A DNA stretch of 52,749 nucleotides. Origin: Chloroflexota bacterium. Lineage in GTDB: Bacteria; Chloroflexota; Dehalococcoidia; SM23-28-2; RBG-16-64-32. The notes beneath the pieces are model-generated. The model did not search any database, was not told where the DNA came from, and worked only from the letters and a program-made list of their open reading frames with translations. The translations under genes were made by a program, and so were the position numbers. The DNA is taken from the NCBI GenBank assembly GCA_022561095.1, contig JADFRV010000001.1, positions 11,243 to 63,991 on the forward strand, read 5' to 3'. Each line of letters starts with the position of its first letter. Position 1 is the first letter of the stretch. This document shows positions 30,636 to 38,545 of the stretch, one piece after another.

Positions 30636-30926
30636 CTAGTACCTCCGCACCTGGCTGACCTGGGCAGACCGGCCGCCGTGGCCGCGGAACGTCCGCGTTA
30701 GAGCGAACTCGCCCAGCTTGTGGCCGACCATATTCTCAGTGATGAAGATGGGCACGTGGCGCCGACCGTCGTGCACGGCTATGGTGAGGCCCACCATCTC
30801 CGGCAAGATAGTCGAACGGCGAGACCAGGTACGGATAACCGTCTTCTCGCCGGAGCGCACCACCTTCTCCACCTTCTCCATCAGCTTAGGGTCCGCGTAG
30901 GGCCCCTTCTTGGTCGAACGAGACAT
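30636..30926 (-). CDS. rpsS: 30S ribosomal protein S19
   Basis: A 96-residue head protein: MSRSTKKGPYADPKLMEKVE, RRSTILPEMVGLTIAVHDGR, VGHKLGEFALTRTFRGH. The start at ATG 30926 is the family start; a longer frame upstream reads through rplB in another frame. Confidence 0.96.
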   Translation of the reverse strand: MSRSTKKGPYADPKLMEKVEKVVRSGEKTVIRTWSRRSTILPEMVGLTIAVHDGRRHVPIFITENMVGHKLGEFALTRTFRGHGGRSAQVSQVRRY

Positions 30927-30936
30927 AGATCCCTCT

Positions 30937-31767
30937 CTACACGTCGCTTCGTCTGCGCACGATGTACTTGTTTGTGTCCTTGCGGCGGCGGGTACGGTAG
31001 CCCAGTGTCGGCTTGCCCCAGGGTGTTTTAGGCCCCGGCATACCAATGGGAGCGCGCCCCTCGCCGCCGCCGTGGGGGTGATCACGGGGATTCATCACAC
31101 TGCCGCGCACCTTGGGCCGGCGGCCCATGTTCCGCCTGCGTCCGGCGCGCCCCAGCTTTATCTGGTCGTGCTCCACGTTGCCCACCTGGCCTACCGTGGC
31201 CATACAGTCAGCGTGGACGCGCCTCACCTCGCCCGAGGGCAGGCGCACCATCACGTAGTTTCCCTCACGAGCCATGAGCTGAGCGACGCCGCCCGCACCA
31301 CGCACTAGCTGCGCGCCGTGGCCCTTATGCAGCTCTATGTTGTGCACGCTGTTGCCGGAGGGGATGTTGCGCAGCGGCAGAGCGTTGCCGGGCTTGATCT
31401 CCGACTTGGGGCCCGCCATCACTGTATCGCCCACAGCGAGGCCCACAGGCCAGATGATGTACCGCTTCTCGCCATCCACATAGTGGATGAGAGCGATACG
31501 GGCCGACCGGTTGGGATCGTACTCTATGGCCGCAACCTTGCCCGGCACGCCGGTCTTGTCCCGCTTGAAGTCGATGACGCGATAGCGGCGCTTGTGGCCG
31601 CCGCCACGATGCCGGACGCTGATACGGCCCTGATTGTTGCGCCCGGCCTTCTTAGTAAGGGGAGCGAGGAGCGACTTCTCCGGCCGCTTCTTCGTGATCT
31701 CATCGAAGGTGTAGCCGCTGGCGCCGCGCCGGCCCGGCGATGTCGGTTTGTACCACTTGATACCCAT
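30937..31767 (-). CDS. rplB: 50S ribosomal protein L2
   Basis: A 276-residue protein essential for subunit association and peptidyl transfer. It has the SH3/OB core (YDPNRSARIALIHYVDGEKR) and the conserved HPHGGGEGRAPIGMPGPKTPWG loop region near residue 230. Length is normal and no tail is present. Confidence 0.98.
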   Translation of the reverse strand: MGIKWYKPTSPGRRGASGYTFDEITKKRPEKSLLAPLTKKAGRNNQGRISVRHRGGGHKRRYRVIDFKRDKTGVPGKVAAIEYDPNRSARIALIHYVDGEKRYIIWPVGLAVGDTVMAGPKSEIKPGNALPLRNIPSGNSVHNIELHKGHGAQLVRGAGGVAQLMAREGNYVMVRLPSGEVRRVHADCMATVGQVGNVEHDQIKLGRAGRRRNMGRRPKVRGSVMNPRDHPHGGGEGRAPIGMPGPKTPWGKPTLGYRTRRRKDTNKYIVRRRSDV

Positions 31768-31769
31768 CG

Positions 31770-32069
31770 CTACAGCCCCTCAAACAGCTCGATCTTATCG
31801 TCGCGGGCGAGCGTTACCACAGCCTTTCGCCAGTCCGGGCGGTGAGTTGCTCGGCGCCCCCGGCGACCTCGCGACTTCCCCTTGACGTTGATCACGTTCA
31901 CATGCAGGACATTCACATCGAAGGCCTTCTCCACGGCCTCTTTGATCTGGGGCTTGTTGCTGCCGCGGTTAACCTCAAACACATACTTATTCTCGCTGCC
32001 CAGACGCGTCCCTTTCTCCGTGATCATGGGACGGCGCAAGACCTCCAGCGGATGGATGGGCTTGGGCAT
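31770..32069 (-). CDS. rplW: 50S ribosomal protein L23
   Basis: A 99-residue tunnel-exit protein, docking site for trigger factor and SRP: LEVLRRPMITEKGTRL, NKYVFEVNRGSNKPQIKEAV, NVINVKGKSRGRRGRRATHR. Normal length. Confidence 0.97.
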   Translation of the reverse strand: MPKPIHPLEVLRRPMITEKGTRLGSENKYVFEVNRGSNKPQIKEAVEKAFDVNVLHVNVINVKGKSRGRRGRRATHRPDWRKAVVTLARDDKIELFEGL

Positions 32070-32072
32070 CGC

Positions 32073-32960
32073 CTAGCCCTCATCCTTCTTGGTGCGCGTG
32101 CGGCGGCGGGCCGCCGGTTTCGTCTCCTGTTTGGCCTCGGCCTTGGGCCGCCTGGCACGACGGGCTGGTTTCGCCGGCGCTTCGTCCTTCGCTGCAGCCA
32201 CCTTGGGGGTGGCCGCGGCACGGCGGCGGCGAGGCTTCGGCTCCGGCTGAGCTTCCGCCTCCTCAGCAGGCTTCTCGGCGACGCGCGCGCGTCTCCGGCG
32301 CGGCTTTGGCTCCTCCACGGGCGCTGACTTTGCAGCCGCACTACCCCACAGACCCTCTACCGCTCGCACCGCAGCCTCCGTTAGCAGAAGATCGCGATGC
32401 GTAAGCATATCAACGACGTTTAGATAGGCGGCGGGCAGGACTTTGGTCTTCGACAGATTGCGCGCGCTGGTCAGAACAGACCGATCCGGCTCCCCGGTCA
32501 CGATAAGCGCGGAGCGCTCGATGCCCACGTTGCGCAGGACACGGACCACTTCCTTAGTGCGCGGCTTCGCGAAGCCAAGCTTATCGACGACGTGAAGCTG
32601 GCCATCTGCTACCTTGCCCGATAGAGCGGAACGGATCGCCAGCCGCCTCATCTTCTTTGGTAGCGTCTGGCGGTAGCTGCGTGGCCTGGGCCCGAAAGCG
32701 ACGCCGCCGCCGACGCGTACAGGGGAACGATTGCTACCCTGGCGGGCGCTGCCCGTGTACTTCTGGCGTCGGATCTTGCGGGTGCTGCCCTGGACCTCTC
32801 CCCGACTCTTGGTGCTGGCGGTGCCCCGCCGCTGATTGGCACGCTGGGCGACGAACGCCTGGTGAAGCACCGCGCCGTTGGGAGAGATGCCGAAGACGGT
32901 GTCGTCAACCGTTATTTGACGCACCCGCTTACCCGCAGCGTTGTGCACGGCGAGCTTCAT
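32073..32960 (-). CDS. rplD: 50S ribosomal protein L4 with 88-residue basic tail
   Basis: The 207-residue core is normal L4, with the tunnel loop RGEVQGSTRKIRRQKYTGSA and GVAFGPRPRSYRQTLPKKMR. Residues about 208-295 are extra, rich in Arg, Lys, Ala, Pro and Glu, with repeated clusters PKPRRRRA (218-225 and 241-248), ending KPAARRRTRTKKDEG. The start at ATG 32960 (MKLAVHNAAGK) follows rplC by 1 bp; upstream residues in the frame belong to the rplC overlap. In E. coli L4 also represses the S10 operon; no leader target was identified here. Confidence 0.96.
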   Translation of the reverse strand: MKLAVHNAAGKRVRQITVDDTVFGISPNGAVLHQAFVAQRANQRRGTASTKSRGEVQGSTRKIRRQKYTGSARQGSNRSPVRVGGGVAFGPRPRSYRQTLPKKMRRLAIRSALSGKVADGQLHVVDKLGFAKPRTKEVVRVLRNVGIERSALIVTGEPDRSVLTSARNLSKTKVLPAAYLNVVDMLTHRDLLLTEAAVRAVEGLWGSAAAKSAPVEEPKPRRRRARVAEKPAEEAEAQPEPKPRRRRAAATPKVAAAKDEAPAKPARRARRPKAEAKQETKPAARRRTRTKKDEG

Positions 32961-32961
32961 C

Positions 32962-33594
32962 TTATCGCGCCCCCCCACGCTTGGAGCGGCGGACGCGAAG
33001 AAGTGCGTCCTCACTGCCGGGAACGGAGCCCTGCACCATCAGGACGTTGCGAGAAGGGTCACACTGGACGACTTCAAGGTTTTTCACCGTGATCTGGCCC
33101 GTGCCCATGTGCCCGGCCATCTTCATCCCCTTGATCACGCGGCCGGGATCCGTACCGGCGCCGATAGAACCGGGCGCACGGTCGCGATCGGACTGGCCGT
33201 GGGTGCGCTTCCCGCCGCGGAAGCCGTGACGCTTCATCACCCCGGCGAAGCCGCGTCCCTTGGACGCCCCCGAGATATCCACCAGATCTCCCTCCTGGAA
33301 GATATCACACCCCACCTTCTTGCCCACCTCCCACTCGCTGATATCGTCCACGCGGAACTCTCGCAGATATCGGAACTGGCCCAGGCCCTTCATGTGGCCC
33401 TTTTGGGGTGAGTTCACCCGCTTGCGGGTGCCGAAACCGAGCTGCACGGTAGAGTAGCCGTCGTTCTCCTCCGTCTTGACCTGGACGACCGTGCAGGGGC
33501 CGGCTTCGATGACGGTCACCGGGACGGCGGTGCCGTCCTCACGGAAGACCTGAGTCATCCCCAGCTTGCGTCCCAGGATGCCTTCTATGCTCAC
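32962..33594 (-). CDS. rplC: 50S ribosomal protein L3
   Basis: A 210-residue early-assembly LSU protein: EGILGRKLGMTQVFREDG, the FAGVMKRHGFRGGKRTHGQS central loop reaching the A-site region, and GSIGAGTDPGRVIKGMKMAG. GTG start overlapping the rpsJ stop by 4 bp. Confidence 0.97.
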   Translation of the reverse strand: MSIEGILGRKLGMTQVFREDGTAVPVTVIEAGPCTVVQVKTEENDGYSTVQLGFGTRKRVNSPQKGHMKGLGQFRYLREFRVDDISEWEVGKKVGCDIFQEGDLVDISGASKGRGFAGVMKRHGFRGGKRTHGQSDRDRAPGSIGAGTDPGRVIKGMKMAGHMGTGQITVKNLEVVQCDPSRNVLMVQGSVPGSEDALLRVRRSKRGGAR

Positions 33595-33899
33595 AGCTTG
33601 ATCTCGATATCCACCCCCGATGGCAGCTGCAGCCGCATCAGGGCATCCACGGTCTTGGGCGTGGGGTCCATGATGTCAACCAGACGCTTGTGAGTGCGTA
33701 TCTCAAACTGCTCCCGTGAGTCCTTATCTACGTGGGGTGAGCGGATCACGCAGAACTTCTTGATCTCCGTGGGCAGGGGCACCGGACCGGACACAGCCGC
33801 CCCCGTGCGCTCCGCCGCCTCGACGATGAGGACCGCTGACTGATCCAGAATCCGGTGGTCGTAAGCTTTGAGTCGGATGCGGATTTTCTGGCGGGCCAT
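33591..33899 (-). CDS. rpsJ: 30S ribosomal protein S10
   Basis: A 102-residue head protein and NusE transcription antitermination factor: IRIRLKAYDHRILDQSA, TGAAVSGPVPLPTEIKKFCV, RSPHVDKDSREQFEIRTHKR. The start is ATG 33899 with GAAGG upstream. It follows fusA by 4 bp, where many bacteria have tuf. Confidence 0.97.
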   Translation of the reverse strand: MARQKIRIRLKAYDHRILDQSAVLIVEAAERTGAAVSGPVPLPTEIKKFCVIRSPHVDKDSREQFEIRTHKRLVDIMDPTPKTVDALMRLQLPSGVDIEIKL

Positions 33900-33903
33900 G
33901 GCT

Positions 33904-35991
33904 CTACCTTCGGACGACGCCCCGTGCGCGACCAATTACGTTCTCGGCGACGGACACGGGGACCTCCTCATAGTGATCGAACTCCATAGTGTGTGTGGCG
34001 CGGCCCTGGCTGATGGAACGCAGGTCAGTGGCGTAGCCAAACACCTCAGCCAGGGGGATGATGGATGAGATAACCCGCAGATGGCCGCGCTGGTCAACGT
34101 TCACAACCTGGCCGCGACGGGAGGTTATATCTCCCAGGACGTCACCGAAGAACTCATCCGGTGTGGCCACCTCCACCTTCATGTACGGCTCCAGCAAGAT
34201 CGGCTTGGCACGCTTCAGCGCTGCCTGAAGGCCCAGGGAACCGGCCATCTTAAACGCCATTTCAGAGGAGTCCACCGGATGGGACTGCCCATCCAGCAGC
34301 CTGACCTTGACGTCGATCACAGGATAGTTTGAGACGACGCCGGTCTCCAGCGCCTCCCGCACCCCCTGCTCCACCGCCGGGATGAACTCGCGCGGTATGG
34401 AGCCGCCGATGATCTTGGACTCAAACTCGAAGCCCGCGCCCTGCTGCTGCGGCTCCACCTCCAGCTCGACGACGCCGAACTGGCCGCGGCCGCCCGTCTG
34501 GCGCACGAACCGTCCCTCAGCCTTCGCCGGCTGCAAGATCGTCTCCTTGTAGGCCACCTCCGGGCGGCCCACGTTGGCCTCCACGTTGAACTCCCGCAGC
34601 ATGCGGTCAACGATGATCTCCAAGTGCAGCTGGCCCATGCCGGAGATGATCGTCTGACCGGTCTCGGAGTCATACCGGGCATGGAACGTGGGATCCTCCT
34701 CGCCCAGGCGGACGAGTGTCTCTACCATGCGGTCCTGATCGTTCTTGGTCTTCGGCTCAATCGCCACCGATATGACCGGCTCCGGAAACTTGATCGCCTC
34801 CAGGAGCACGGGCTGGCCCTGGGCACAAAGAGTGTCACCGGTGAATGTATTCTTGAGGCCCACCGTAGCGGCGATATCGCCGGCCTGGACATCATCGATA
34901 TCCTCGCGACGATTGGCGTGCATACGCAGGATGCGTCCCAAACGCTCCCTCCCGCCGCGGGCGCTGTTCAGCACCGAGCCGCCCTGTTTCGCCGTGCCGG
35001 AGTAGACACGGAAGTAAACGAGACGGCCAACGTAAGGGTCAGCGACGATCTTAAAGGCGAGGGCGGAGAACGGCTCATCATCTTTGGGGTGCCGTTCCAG
35101 CAGTTCGCCCGTCTTGGGGTGAGTCCCAATGACGGGCGGAACCTCAGCGGGTGAGGGGAGGTAGTCTATTACGGCGTCCAGCAGCGGGCGGACGCCCTTG
35201 TTCTTCAGGGCGGAGCCGCAGAGGACGGGCGTCACCAAGTTGGCGATAGTGGCCCGGCGCAGAGCCTTCTTTAGCTCCGTGGGCGACACATCATGGTGCT
35301 CCACGTAGCTAATGAGCATCTGGTCGTCCACCTCGGCTATCGCCTCGACTAGCTGTTCGCGGCGGATCTGGGCCTCTTTCCCGTAGGTGCCAGGGATGGG
35401 CCCAATCTCCGGCTGGTCCTCTGGCTCCCCGGAGAAGGTAATTGCCTTCATCTCCACGAGGTCGATGACACCCCGGTGAGCGTCCTCCACACCGATGGGC
35501 ACCTGGATAGCCACGGGACGGGCGCTCAGGCGCTCCTTGATCATCTCCACCGTGCGCTGGAAGTCGGCGCCCACACGGTCCATCTTGTTAACGAAGCAGA
35601 TGCGCGGAATATGGTAGCGGTCAGCCTGTCGCCATACGGTCTCTGATTGGCTCTGCACGCCGGCGACGGCATCGAATACAACAACGCCTCCGTCCAGAAC
35701 ACGGAGGCTGCGTTCCACTTCCGCGGTGAAGTCCACGTGGCCGGGGGTGTCCACGATGTTGATCGTGTGGTCACGCCACTCGGTGGTGGTGGCGGCGGCG
35801 GTGATAGTGATCCCCCGCTCCCGCTCCTGCGCCATCCAGTCCATGACGGCAGTACCGGCGTCCACGTCACCGATCTTGTAGGTGCGCCCCGTGTGGAACA
35901 GAATGCGCTCGGTAACCGTGGTCTTCCCGGCATCGATGTGGGCAATGATCCCGATATTTCGGAACGATTCGATGGGCAATTGTCTAGTCAT
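33904..35991 (-). CDS. fusA: Elongation factor G
   Basis: A 695-residue translocation and recycling GTPase. G1 is AHIDAGKTT (17-25), G3 is DTPGH (81-85) with catalytic H85, and G4 is NKMD (135-138). Domains II-V follow with GMGELHLEI-type GMGQLHLEIIVDRML, and the C-terminus has the usual RSISQGRATHTMEFDHYEEVP. The start at ATG 35991 (MTRQLPIESFRNIGIIAHI) has AGGA five bases before it. It lies between rpsG and rpsJ; tuf is absent. Confidence 0.97.
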   Translation of the reverse strand: MTRQLPIESFRNIGIIAHIDAGKTTVTERILFHTGRTYKIGDVDAGTAVMDWMAQERERGITITAAATTTEWRDHTINIVDTPGHVDFTAEVERSLRVLDGGVVVFDAVAGVQSQSETVWRQADRYHIPRICFVNKMDRVGADFQRTVEMIKERLSARPVAIQVPIGVEDAHRGVIDLVEMKAITFSGEPEDQPEIGPIPGTYGKEAQIRREQLVEAIAEVDDQMLISYVEHHDVSPTELKKALRRATIANLVTPVLCGSALKNKGVRPLLDAVIDYLPSPAEVPPVIGTHPKTGELLERHPKDDEPFSALAFKIVADPYVGRLVYFRVYSGTAKQGGSVLNSARGGRERLGRILRMHANRREDIDDVQAGDIAATVGLKNTFTGDTLCAQGQPVLLEAIKFPEPVISVAIEPKTKNDQDRMVETLVRLGEEDPTFHARYDSETGQTIISGMGQLHLEIIVDRMLREFNVEANVGRPEVAYKETILQPAKAEGRFVRQTGGRGQFGVVELEVEPQQQGAGFEFESKIIGGSIPREFIPAVEQGVREALETGVVSNYPVIDVKVRLLDGQSHPVDSSEMAFKMAGSLGLQAALKRAKPILLEPYMKVEVATPDEFFGDVLGDITSRRGQVVNVDQRGHLRVISSIIPLAEVFGYATDLRSISQGRATHTMEFDHYEEVPVSVAENVIGRARGVVRR

Positions 35992-36029
35992 GAATCCTAC
36001 ATTCAGCTCCGGCCGTGGTAAGGCTGAAG

Positions 36030-36500
36030 TTACCACCGGTAATGCACGAACGCCTTGTTGGCTTCAGCCATGCGATGCGTGTCGTCTCGGCGCTTGACCG
36101 CCGTGCCCTGGTGGCGGTAGGCGTCCACAAGCTCAGTAGCCAGACACTCAGCCATGGGGCGTCCCTGACGGGCGCGCGCGCTGCTGAGGATCCAGCGCAT
36201 GGAGAGGGAGAGCTGTCGCGAGGGACGTACCTCCAGGGGGATCTGGTAGGTGGCGCCGCCCACGCGACGGGGGCGCACCTCCAGCGTGGGCATAACGTTG
36301 CGAACCGCCGTCTCGAACACCTGGACGGGCGGATCCTTGGTTCGTTGCGCCGCCGTCTCCATCGCCTCGTACAGGATGCGTTCAGCGACGCTCTTCTTGC
36401 CCCGCTTCATGACCTTGTTGATCATCATCTGCACCCAGACGCTCCCGAACTTGGCGTCGGGCGGCGTTGGGCGGCGGACTACCTTACCCCTGCGAGGCAT
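36030..36500 (-). CDS. rpsG: 30S ribosomal protein S7
   Basis: A 156-residue head-assembly initiator: MPRRGKVVRRPTPPDAKFGS, INKVMKRGKKSVAERILYEA, EVRPRRVGGATYQIPLEVRP and RKRDDTHRMAEANKAF-type end. Full length. In the str operon S7 commonly autoregulates via the rpsL-rpsG spacer, which is only 18 bp here. Confidence 0.97.
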   Translation of the reverse strand: MPRRGKVVRRPTPPDAKFGSVWVQMMINKVMKRGKKSVAERILYEAMETAAQRTKDPPVQVFETAVRNVMPTLEVRPRRVGGATYQIPLEVRPSRQLSLSMRWILSSARARQGRPMAECLATELVDAYRHQGTAVKRRDDTHRMAEANKAFVHYRW

Positions 36501-36518
36501 CGACCAGACTCCCTGAGC

Positions 36519-36941
36519 CTACTTTGAATCCTCGGGCTTGCGGGTCCCGTACTTGCTGCGCTGCTGCCTGCGGCCGCTCACCCCAAGGGCGTCCAGCGCC
36601 CCCCGAACGATATGATAGCGGACGCCGGGCAGGTCCTTGACGCGGCCGCCGCGGATGAGAACCATGGAGTGTTCCTGAAGCGTGTGGCCCTCACCCGGAA
36701 TGTAAGCGGTAACCTCAATGCCGTTGGTGAGGCGTACTCTGGCCACCTTACGCAGGGCGGAGTTAGGCTTCTTCGGCGTCTGGGTGCGCACGTTGGTGCA
36801 GACACCCCGCTTCTGGGGCGCGCCTTCACCGCGCACCATCCGGTTGGTCAGGGCGTTGTAATGGAAACGCAGGGCCGGAGCCTTGGTCTTCTTGGCCATC
36901 GGCTTCCGCCCATGGCGGACCAGCTGGTTAATCGTTGGCAC
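36519..36941 (-). CDS. rpsL: 30S ribosomal protein S12 with N-terminal insertion
   Basis: A 140-residue decoding-centre protein. TQTPKKPNSALRKVARVRLT (53-72) and GGRVKDLPGVRYHIVRGALD are canonical, including the lysines linked to streptomycin response. Compared with E. coli there is an insertion of about 14 residues (27-40, HYNALTNRMVRGEG) between PALRF and APQKRGVC. I recall similar insertions in other Chloroflexota, but cannot check. GTG start with GAGGGG eight bases upstream. It is the first gene of the 37-gene run. Confidence 0.95.
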   Translation of the reverse strand: MPTINQLVRHGRKPMAKKTKAPALRFHYNALTNRMVRGEGAPQKRGVCTNVRTQTPKKPNSALRKVARVRLTNGIEVTAYIPGEGHTLQEHSMVLIRGGRVKDLPGVRYHIVRGALDALGVSGRRQQRSKYGTRKPEDSK

Positions 36942-37095
36942 CTGCGATTCCCCTCTTCCTTCACAACAAAAGGCCGAAAGCCTTACACTTCCGCACTAGA
37001 CCGGCACGGGTATGAGCGGTGCGCCGATCACGTCGGCGAGGCCTTCCGACCGCAAGTCTCGCGTATTCGCCCTAGAAACCTGACGCCAAACGTTA
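36942..37095 (-). promoter_or_regulatory. Leader of the str-S10-spc-alpha transcript
   Basis: From the predicted start near 37089 to the rpsL GTG is about 148 nt of untranslated RNA. It holds several short GC helices, including a five-pair stem (AAGGC/GCCTT) followed by TTGTTG near 36970-36985 that looks like a weak attenuator. No known ribosomal-protein binding motif was identified. Confidence 0.35.
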
Positions 37096-37124
37096 AGGAT
37101 AGCAACGGGCTCTCATGCTGTCAA
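37096..37124 (-). promoter_or_regulatory. Promoter of the ribosomal operon
   Basis: Minus strand: perfect TTGACA (complement of 37119-37124), 17-bp spacer, TATCCT (complement of 37096-37101). It is the only strong promoter seen ahead of rpsL and probably drives all 37 genes to rpsI, with possible internal promoters not seen. Confidence 0.75.
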
Positions 37125-37157
37125 GGTGGATAGCGATGCAACCGTTGCGTCCTAACC

Positions 37158-37185
37158 CTTCCCTCAGCCCCGAAGGGCCGAGGGG
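37158..37185. other. Hairpin in the rpsL/orphan-gene intergenic region
   Basis: CCCTC-a-GCCC-cgaa-GGGC-c-GAGGG: nine pairs with one mismatch and a tetraloop. It lies upstream of the ribosomal promoter, between divergent genes, and has no T run. The rest of 37125-37280 shows nothing I recognise. Confidence 0.4.
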
Positions 37186-37280
37186 CATGATATTACCACG
37201 CTCCCTAACCCATCAAGTTGTCCCCAAGGCGTATAACAAGCCATCAAATTCCAAGATTTCTATTCAGGGAGGCGCTTAGC

Positions 37281-37286
37281 TATAAT
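37281..37286 (+). promoter_or_regulatory. -10 box for a leaderless transcript
   Basis: Perfect TATAAT nine bases before the ATG at 37296, the same spacing as at tetR (2373-2388). No ribosome binding site at normal spacing, so the mRNA probably begins at or very near the start codon. The -35 is weak. Confidence 0.5.
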
Positions 37287-37295
37287 GGATAGGCT

Positions 37296-37598
37296 ATGTC
37301 GGAAGTCAATCTTGACGCTCTGAGAGCCGCCATCCGCGACCTACACGGCTGCGAATCTACTTGGGTCGAGGCTGTATCAGTCAAGGAAACATCCAAGGGG
37401 CGCACCGTCTGGGAAGGCGTCGTGCAAGTCTTTGATCTGCACGATCATCCGGAGGCGACGCGCTGCTACGCTTGGTCACACGCTGTCGATTCTTCGGGGA
37501 GGCGGCGCTTCGTCGCCGTCCTGCATGAAGACCCGGTGAACTCGCCAGCTACGGCGGTGCGAGCAGCCATCGTCAGGGAACAGTTCAACTGGTATTAA
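37296..37598 (+). CDS. Conserved-looking hypothetical protein
   Basis: A 100-residue soluble protein: MSEVNLDALRAAIRDLHGCE, then VWEGVVQVFDLHDHPEATRC, YAWSHAVDSSGRRRFVAVLH, EDPVNSPATAVRAAIV. Alternating strands and two helices suggest a small alpha/beta domain. I have the impression of a widespread uncharacterised family with the VWEG-VFDL-HP-A-CYAWSH pattern but cannot name it. It stands alone, convergent with ccsA, expressed from its own -10 box. Confidence 0.75.
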   Translation: MSEVNLDALRAAIRDLHGCESTWVEAVSVKETSKGRTVWEGVVQVFDLHDHPEATRCYAWSHAVDSSGRRRFVAVLHEDPVNSPATAVRAAIVREQFNWY

Positions 37599-37619
37599 TT
37601 TTCGAGGCCCTTAAACTTT

Positions 37620-37658
37620 GGGTGTGTCAACGAGGGAATTCCCAGCTGGATCACACCC
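37620..37658. terminator. Nested inverted repeats between convergent genes
   Basis: GGGTGTG (37620-37626) pairs with CACACCC (37652-37658), enclosing the palindrome GGGAATTCCC (37634-37643). The ccsA stop lies in the right arm. Location suggests transcription termination from either side, but T runs are lacking. Confidence 0.3.
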
Positions 37659-38538
37659 CAGCGTAGGAGTGGAGTCCAGACACCCACAGGTTCACCACAA
37701 AGTAGGTGAACAGCACGGCGATGAACCCCAGCACCAGGATGACCGCGGCCCTCTTCCCCGTCCAGCCGCGCAGGCCGCGGGTATGCAGGTAGGCAGCGTA
37801 GATCAGCCAGGTCACCAGGGCTGAGGTCTCCTTGGGATCCCAGCCCCAGTAGCGGCCCCAGGCGGAGTTGCCCCAGTACGCACCCAGCGCTATCCCCAGC
37901 GCCAGCAGCGGAAACCCCACCATCACCGAGCGGTAGCCGATCTCGTCCAGGAGCCCGGCCTTAGGCAGGCGCGAGAACCGGTTCCTCTCACCGTCTTGAA
38001 CAAGGTACATGACGCCGGCGCCAAACGAGACGCTGAGGGCGCTGTAGGCCACAATCATCGTGGCCACGTGAATGGCCAGGAGGTCCTGATTCTGGAGGGC
38101 GGGCACCAGAGGCTCCACGTCGGACGGGAAGAAGGCGACGGAGACGGCCATAAGCGCCAGCACCACCGGCTGGATAAAGGCGCCGAGGGTCCTCTGTCCG
38201 TACCAGCGCTCGAATACGATGTAGAACAGCATGATGCCGCCGGCGAAGGCGACGGTGAACTCCCACATGTTGGACCAGGGGGCGTGGCCCACGGCCTGCC
38301 AGCGGGCGAACAGCGATATCGCCAGGAAAGCCGCCGCCGCCCAGGTAGACAGGCTCGCCAGCCTACCCAGCGAATCAGGCAACCGCTCGAAGGTAGCGAC
38401 GGTCACGCCGCCATCGCCGTTCGTGGCCAGGCGACGCAAGACGACCCGCACCCCGAAGGCGTAGCCCCAGTAGAAGAGGACCGCCCCTGCCGTCAGGCCC
38501 AGGGCCAGCCAGAACGTCGTCAGCGCAAGCGCTTCCAC
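37651..38538 (-). CDS. ccsA: Cytochrome c biogenesis protein CcsA/ResC-like
   Basis: A 295-residue integral membrane protein with about eight spans. The haem-handling motif GRYWGWDPKETSALVTWL (228-245) and histidines H157, H252 and H290 match the CcsA/CcmC superfamily, which exports haem and ligates it to apocytochromes outside the membrane. Its partner (CcsB/ResB) is not in the window, and whether they are linked elsewhere is unknown. It is the last gene on this strand before the orphan gene and 8 bp from the PIG-L gene, so probably co-transcribed. Confidence 0.9.
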   Translation of the reverse strand: MEALALTTFWLALGLTAGAVLFYWGYAFGVRVVLRRLATNGDGGVTVATFERLPDSLGRLASLSTWAAAAFLAISLFARWQAVGHAPWSNMWEFTVAFAGGIMLFYIVFERWYGQRTLGAFIQPVVLALMAVSVAFFPSDVEPLVPALQNQDLLAIHVATMIVAYSALSVSFGAGVMYLVQDGERNRFSRLPKAGLLDEIGYRSVMVGFPLLALGIALGAYWGNSAWGRYWGWDPKETSALVTWLIYAAYLHTRGLRGWTGKRAAVILVLGFIAVLFTYFVVNLWVSGLHSYAGV

Positions 38539-38545
38539 TCCGTCC

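Noticed and set aside
36970..36985. A true intrinsic terminator in the rpsL leader.
   Set aside because: The stem is only five pairs and the T run is interrupted; I describe it only as a possible attenuator.
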